A stretch of 64,000 nucleotides of DNA from Christiangramia gaetbulicola (lineage in GTDB: Bacteria; Bacteroidota; Bacteroidia; Flavobacteriales; Flavobacteriaceae). The stretch spans positions 992,001 to 1,056,000 of the forward strand of contig NZ_QBKQ01000001.1 of the NCBI RefSeq assembly GCF_003054225.1. Reading direction: 5' to 3'. The notes under the pieces are model-generated. The model was not told the DNA's origin. It worked only from the letters and a program-made list of their open reading frames with translations, and did no database searches. The translations under genes and the position numbers were made by a program. Positions 62,643-64,000 of this stretch are shown here, one piece after another. The stretch's first letter is position 1, and every line of letters starts with the position of its first letter.

Positions 62643-62904
62643 CATTCCCGAAATCGCGCAATTTATAACAGCCGTACATTAAACCTACGGCCATGAGTAT
62701 ATAAACGTAATCATCTATGGGCAAGCAAAGCCCGGGTGGAGGTGGCACTCCGTTCCCGTTCCCGTTACCAGGATCACATGGTGGTCCCTTGTGACGTTTT
62801 TCGGTAGGAGCCGGCGGACCCTTACCGTCTTTTTGAGCATAAGAGGTAACCGATACTCCCACTAAAAGAGTAATGCATAGCAATATACACCTAAGTTGCC
62901 CCAT
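62626..62904 (-). CDS. Small exported protein with PID-CTERM-like sorting tail
   Basis: Protein of 92 aa. The start is set at ATG (complement of 62902-62904), giving MGQLRCILLCITLLVGVSV and a signal peptide ending about SYA. A Pro/Gly-rich middle (KGPPAPTEKRHKGPP, GNGNGNGVPPPPG) is followed by LPIDDYVYILMAVGLMYGCYKLR, which matches the PID-CTERM type of C-terminal sorting domain: PID, one hydrophobic helix and basic end. An upstream in-frame ATG would add a hydrophobic stretch before the signal and is less likely. The function of such proteins is unknown. Its end overlaps ribE. Confidence 0.72.
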   Translation of the reverse strand: MGQLRCILLCITLLVGVSVTSYAQKDGKGPPAPTEKRHKGPPCDPGNGNGNGVPPPPGLCLPIDDYVYILMAVGLMYGCYKLRDFGNAKTAQ

Positions 62905-62998
62905 TGATGTTCGGTTAGTATTTTCGACGAATGCCCTGATAATTAATATTATAATTCTAAAATCACTTACTAAAGTAAGAATTTTCCACAATCAAATC

Positions 62999-63019
62999 AC
63001 CTTTATCCGGGATAAAGGT
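62999..63019. promoter_or_regulatory. Perfect 21-bp palindrome (candidate operator)
   Basis: ACCTTTATCC - G - GGATAAAGGT, 10-bp arms with no mismatch, 95 bp upstream of the PID-CTERM-like gene start (minus strand). No T-run follows on either strand, so it is more likely a protein-binding site than a terminator. Confidence 0.5.
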
Positions 63020-63186
63020 AGAGCATAGAAAACTTACTTCAAGAAAATATACGTAATATGTAAGGTTTTGGTTCCTAAGACAGCAAGAGAAAACAAAAAA
63101 TTGAACTATCTATCTATGAACCAACTACTTCAATGTTCTCAAATTTATATAATTAGTGAATTCAATTCAAAATTAATTAGGCAAAT

Positions 63187-63206
63187 TTTACCACATTCGG
63201 GGTAAA
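63187..63206. promoter_or_regulatory. Dyad TTTACC-N8-GGTAAA
   Basis: 6-bp inverted arms with 8-nt spacer, similar wording (TTTAYCC / GGRTAAA) to the 62999 palindrome. Weak on its own. Confidence 0.3.
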
Positions 63207-63472
63207 TGTATCATCTATTGAATTTCTAAGCGACAGAACATTTCGTTTTAACAAATGTTATAGGTTTTCAGCATAAATCTGAATCATTCAGAAAATATGA
63301 TATTTTAATTTGCTCAGTGCTTGCTGCTAAGATGATTGGCGCCTTTTTAAGGAAGTTAATTGACTGAATTTCAGTAAAAAGCTTTCAATATTTCACATAT
63401 ATCGTTAAAACAATTACTTATACCGTTAACCATATCTCCCTAGTCGGGATAATTTTACCAAAAATAACCGGA

Positions 63473-63574
63473 ATGATTAAGAATAAAAGCGAAAAGAGAT
63501 TATTAGTTCTTTCCATAGGCCTTAGTGTTCTGGCGATATTGGTTTTTGTGTATTTCGTAATGTACCTACAATAA
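63473..63574 (+). CDS. Microprotein with one transmembrane helix (33 aa)
   Basis: Short ORF of 33 aa: basic N-terminus MIKNKSEKR, then a hydrophobic helix (LLVLSIGLSVLAILVFVYFV, about residues 10-29) and a short end MYLQ. It is followed 62 bp later by a clear + strand terminator, which supports a + strand transcript. The dyad near 63437 lies 24 bp upstream of the ATG. An overlapping minus-strand frame (67 aa) is less convincing. No homologue known to me. Confidence 0.5.
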   Translation: MIKNKSEKRLLVLSIGLSVLAILVFVYFVMYLQ

Positions 63575-63636
63575 TATACTGAAGAATTAAATACCTCGCT
63601 GTCTATAGCGATGGTACCCAATTAATAAATTAACCA

Positions 63637-63664
63637 GCCCTGCAGAAATGCGGGGCTTTTTTTT
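63637..63664 (+). terminator. Intrinsic terminator after the 33-aa microprotein
   Basis: Stem GCCCTGC / GCGGGGC (one T-G pair), loop AGAAAT, followed by an 8-T run. Confidence 0.8.
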
Positions 63665-63700
63665 GTGGCTAAATGCAGGAAAAAGAAAAAATGTAGAAAC

Positions 63701-63730
63701 AAAAAAACCTGCCTTAAAAAAGACAGGTTT
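63701..63730 (-). terminator. Terminator of the tRNA (CAT) gene
   Basis: On the minus strand ACCTGTCTT / AAGGCAGGT (one T-G pair) with a T-run, 7 bp after the tRNA 3' end. Confidence 0.8.
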
Positions 63731-63737
63731 TATAATG

Positions 63738-63811
63738 TGGTCCCACTTGGGCTCGAACCAAGGACCACCTGATTATGAGTCAGGTGCTCTAACCAACTGA
63801 GCTATGGGACC
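63738..63811 (-). tRNA. tRNA with anticodon CAT (elongator Met or Ile2)
   Basis: 74-nt cloverleaf on the minus strand. Acceptor GGTCCCA / TGGGACC with discriminator A, D arm AGCTCAGTTGGTTAGAGC, anticodon stem CCTGA / TCAGG with loop CTCATAA, T arm CTTGGTTCGAGCCCAAG. Paired position 1-72 argues against the initiator. C4-G69 and C5-G68 are compatible with TilS recognition, so Ile2 is possible. CCA not encoded. Confidence 0.93.
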
Positions 63812-63835
63812 TGATACGTATTTGTATCGCGAGCG

Positions 63836-63867
63836 CAAATTTAGATAATTGCAAGTTACGCACCAAA
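63836..63867 (-). promoter_or_regulatory. Promoter (TTTG - 20 nt - TAAATTTG) for the CAT tRNA
   Basis: Minus strand: -33 TTTG (63864-63867) and -7 TAAATTTG (63836-63843), the best complete match to the flavobacterial promoter in the window, 24 bp from the tRNA 5' end. Confidence 0.7.
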
Positions 63868-63878
63868 CAAAAATATTC

Positions 63879-64000
63879 CTATTTTTCCTGACACAGCTCT
63901 ACCAGTACGCCATTGGCATCTTTTGGATGCATAAAAGCCACGATCTTATTATCTGCGCCGGGTTTTGGCTGCTCATTCAGCAATCTAAAACCTTCTCCTT
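63879..64000 (-). CDS. Methylmalonyl-CoA epimerase, C-terminal end (5' part beyond window)
   Basis: Only the last 40 codons are in the window. They read GFRLLNEQPKPGADNKIVAF and then MHPKDANGVLVELCQEK, the glyoxalase-fold end typical of methylmalonyl-CoA epimerase: the metal-binding Glu in LVELC and the HPK segment are clear. The enzyme interconverts the epimers of methylmalonyl-CoA in propionate metabolism. Confidence 0.8.
   Translation of the reverse strand, partial: GEGFRLLNEQPKPGADNKIVAFMHPKDANGVLVELCQEK

Larger units (their letters stand above)
62905..63472. other. Gene-free 568-bp spacer with dyad elements
   Basis: AT-rich spacer between the PID-CTERM-like gene and the 33-aa microprotein. 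No ORF with support. It holds a perfect 21-bp palindrome at 62999-63019, a weaker TTTACC - 8 nt - GGTAAA dyad at 63187-63206, and TCCC - 5 nt - GGGA near 63437-63449. Confidence 0.6.

Noticed and set aside
63418-63621. Minus-strand 67-aa ORF
   Set aside because: It lacks recognisable features and overlaps the better + strand microprotein, which has a terminator in its own direction.

Overview
The window reads as AT-rich chromosomal core DNA of a marine-type flavobacterium (Bacteroidota, Flavobacteriaceae). The overall protein set resembles Gramella/Christiangramia, but that genus-level guess is inference from memory. Evidence for the phylum is the repeated -7 promoter element TAnnTTTG a short distance upstream of genes, the lack of clear Shine-Dalgarno sites, an IPExxxVDY-family protein next to pyruvate kinase, the long (632 aa) amidophosphoribosyltransferase, a GH97 enzyme, an OmpA protein with TSP3 calcium repeats and a PID-CTERM-like small exported protein. 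No IS element, prophage, integrase or CRISPR array was seen.

Layout. 1-3.4 kb: aldehyde dehydrogenase (cut by the window edge), 3-hydroxyanthranilate dioxygenase and a lipoprotein isoaspartyl peptidase, with an interspersed repeat between the last two. 3.5-10.8 kb: outer-membrane phospholipase A, then a GbsR/MarR-type regulator with a dyad over its promoter and a complete RND efflux operon (adaptor, pump, outer-membrane factor). 10.8-14.6 kb: PAP2 phosphatase, thioredoxin and a four-gene minus-strand operon (NAD(P)-binding protein, CYTH, YCII lipoprotein, DUF5996). 14.9-22.6 kb: DNA polymerase IV, pyruvate kinase, IPExxxVDY protein, RNase III, FabF, ACP, and divergently PurN, RNase HI and a PfkB kinase. 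22.7-24.6 kb: amidophosphoribosyltransferase.

24.6-25.55 kb is the most unusual part: about 1 kb without genes that holds five near-identical tandem units of about 200 bp. Each has a promoter-like element, a short 5' hairpin and a strong intrinsic terminator. I read it as a tandem array of five copies of a small RNA of about 75-80 nt.

25.6-38.4 kb: superoxide dismutase, AddA-like helicase-nuclease, glycine C-acetyltransferase, OmpA/TSP3 protein, AddB-like nuclease, an alpha/beta hydrolase, tRNA-Ala, a GNAT protein and a MATE transporter. 38.4-47.8 kb: enoyl-CoA hydratase family protein, two very small membrane proteins (60 and 36 aa) with overlapping stop and start, 2OG-Fe(II) oxygenase, QueD/PTPS, a repeat cluster, LpxH, GH97, RecJ, a uracil-DNA-glycosylase-family protein, RsmI and an uncharacterised acidic protein. 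47.9-54.7 kb: thymidine kinase, alanine racemase, MscL, aspartate-semialdehyde dehydrogenase, prolyl oligopeptidase and a lone ABC ATPase. 54.7-62.6 kb: a Gre-like protein, MtgA, FAD oxidoreductase, the yceD-rpmF and fabH-accB-accC fatty-acid cluster, PdxA and riboflavin synthase. 62.6-64 kb: a PID-CTERM-like small protein, a region with dyad elements, a 33-aa membrane microprotein, a tRNA with anticodon CAT and the C-terminal end of a methylmalonyl-CoA epimerase.

Most genes are housekeeping: envelope (LpxH, MtgA, Alr, PldA, RND pump), lipid synthesis (FabF, ACP, FabH, AccBC), purine synthesis and DNA repair (AddAB, RecJ, DinB, UDG-like). The less described content lies in the non-coding regions and microproteins.
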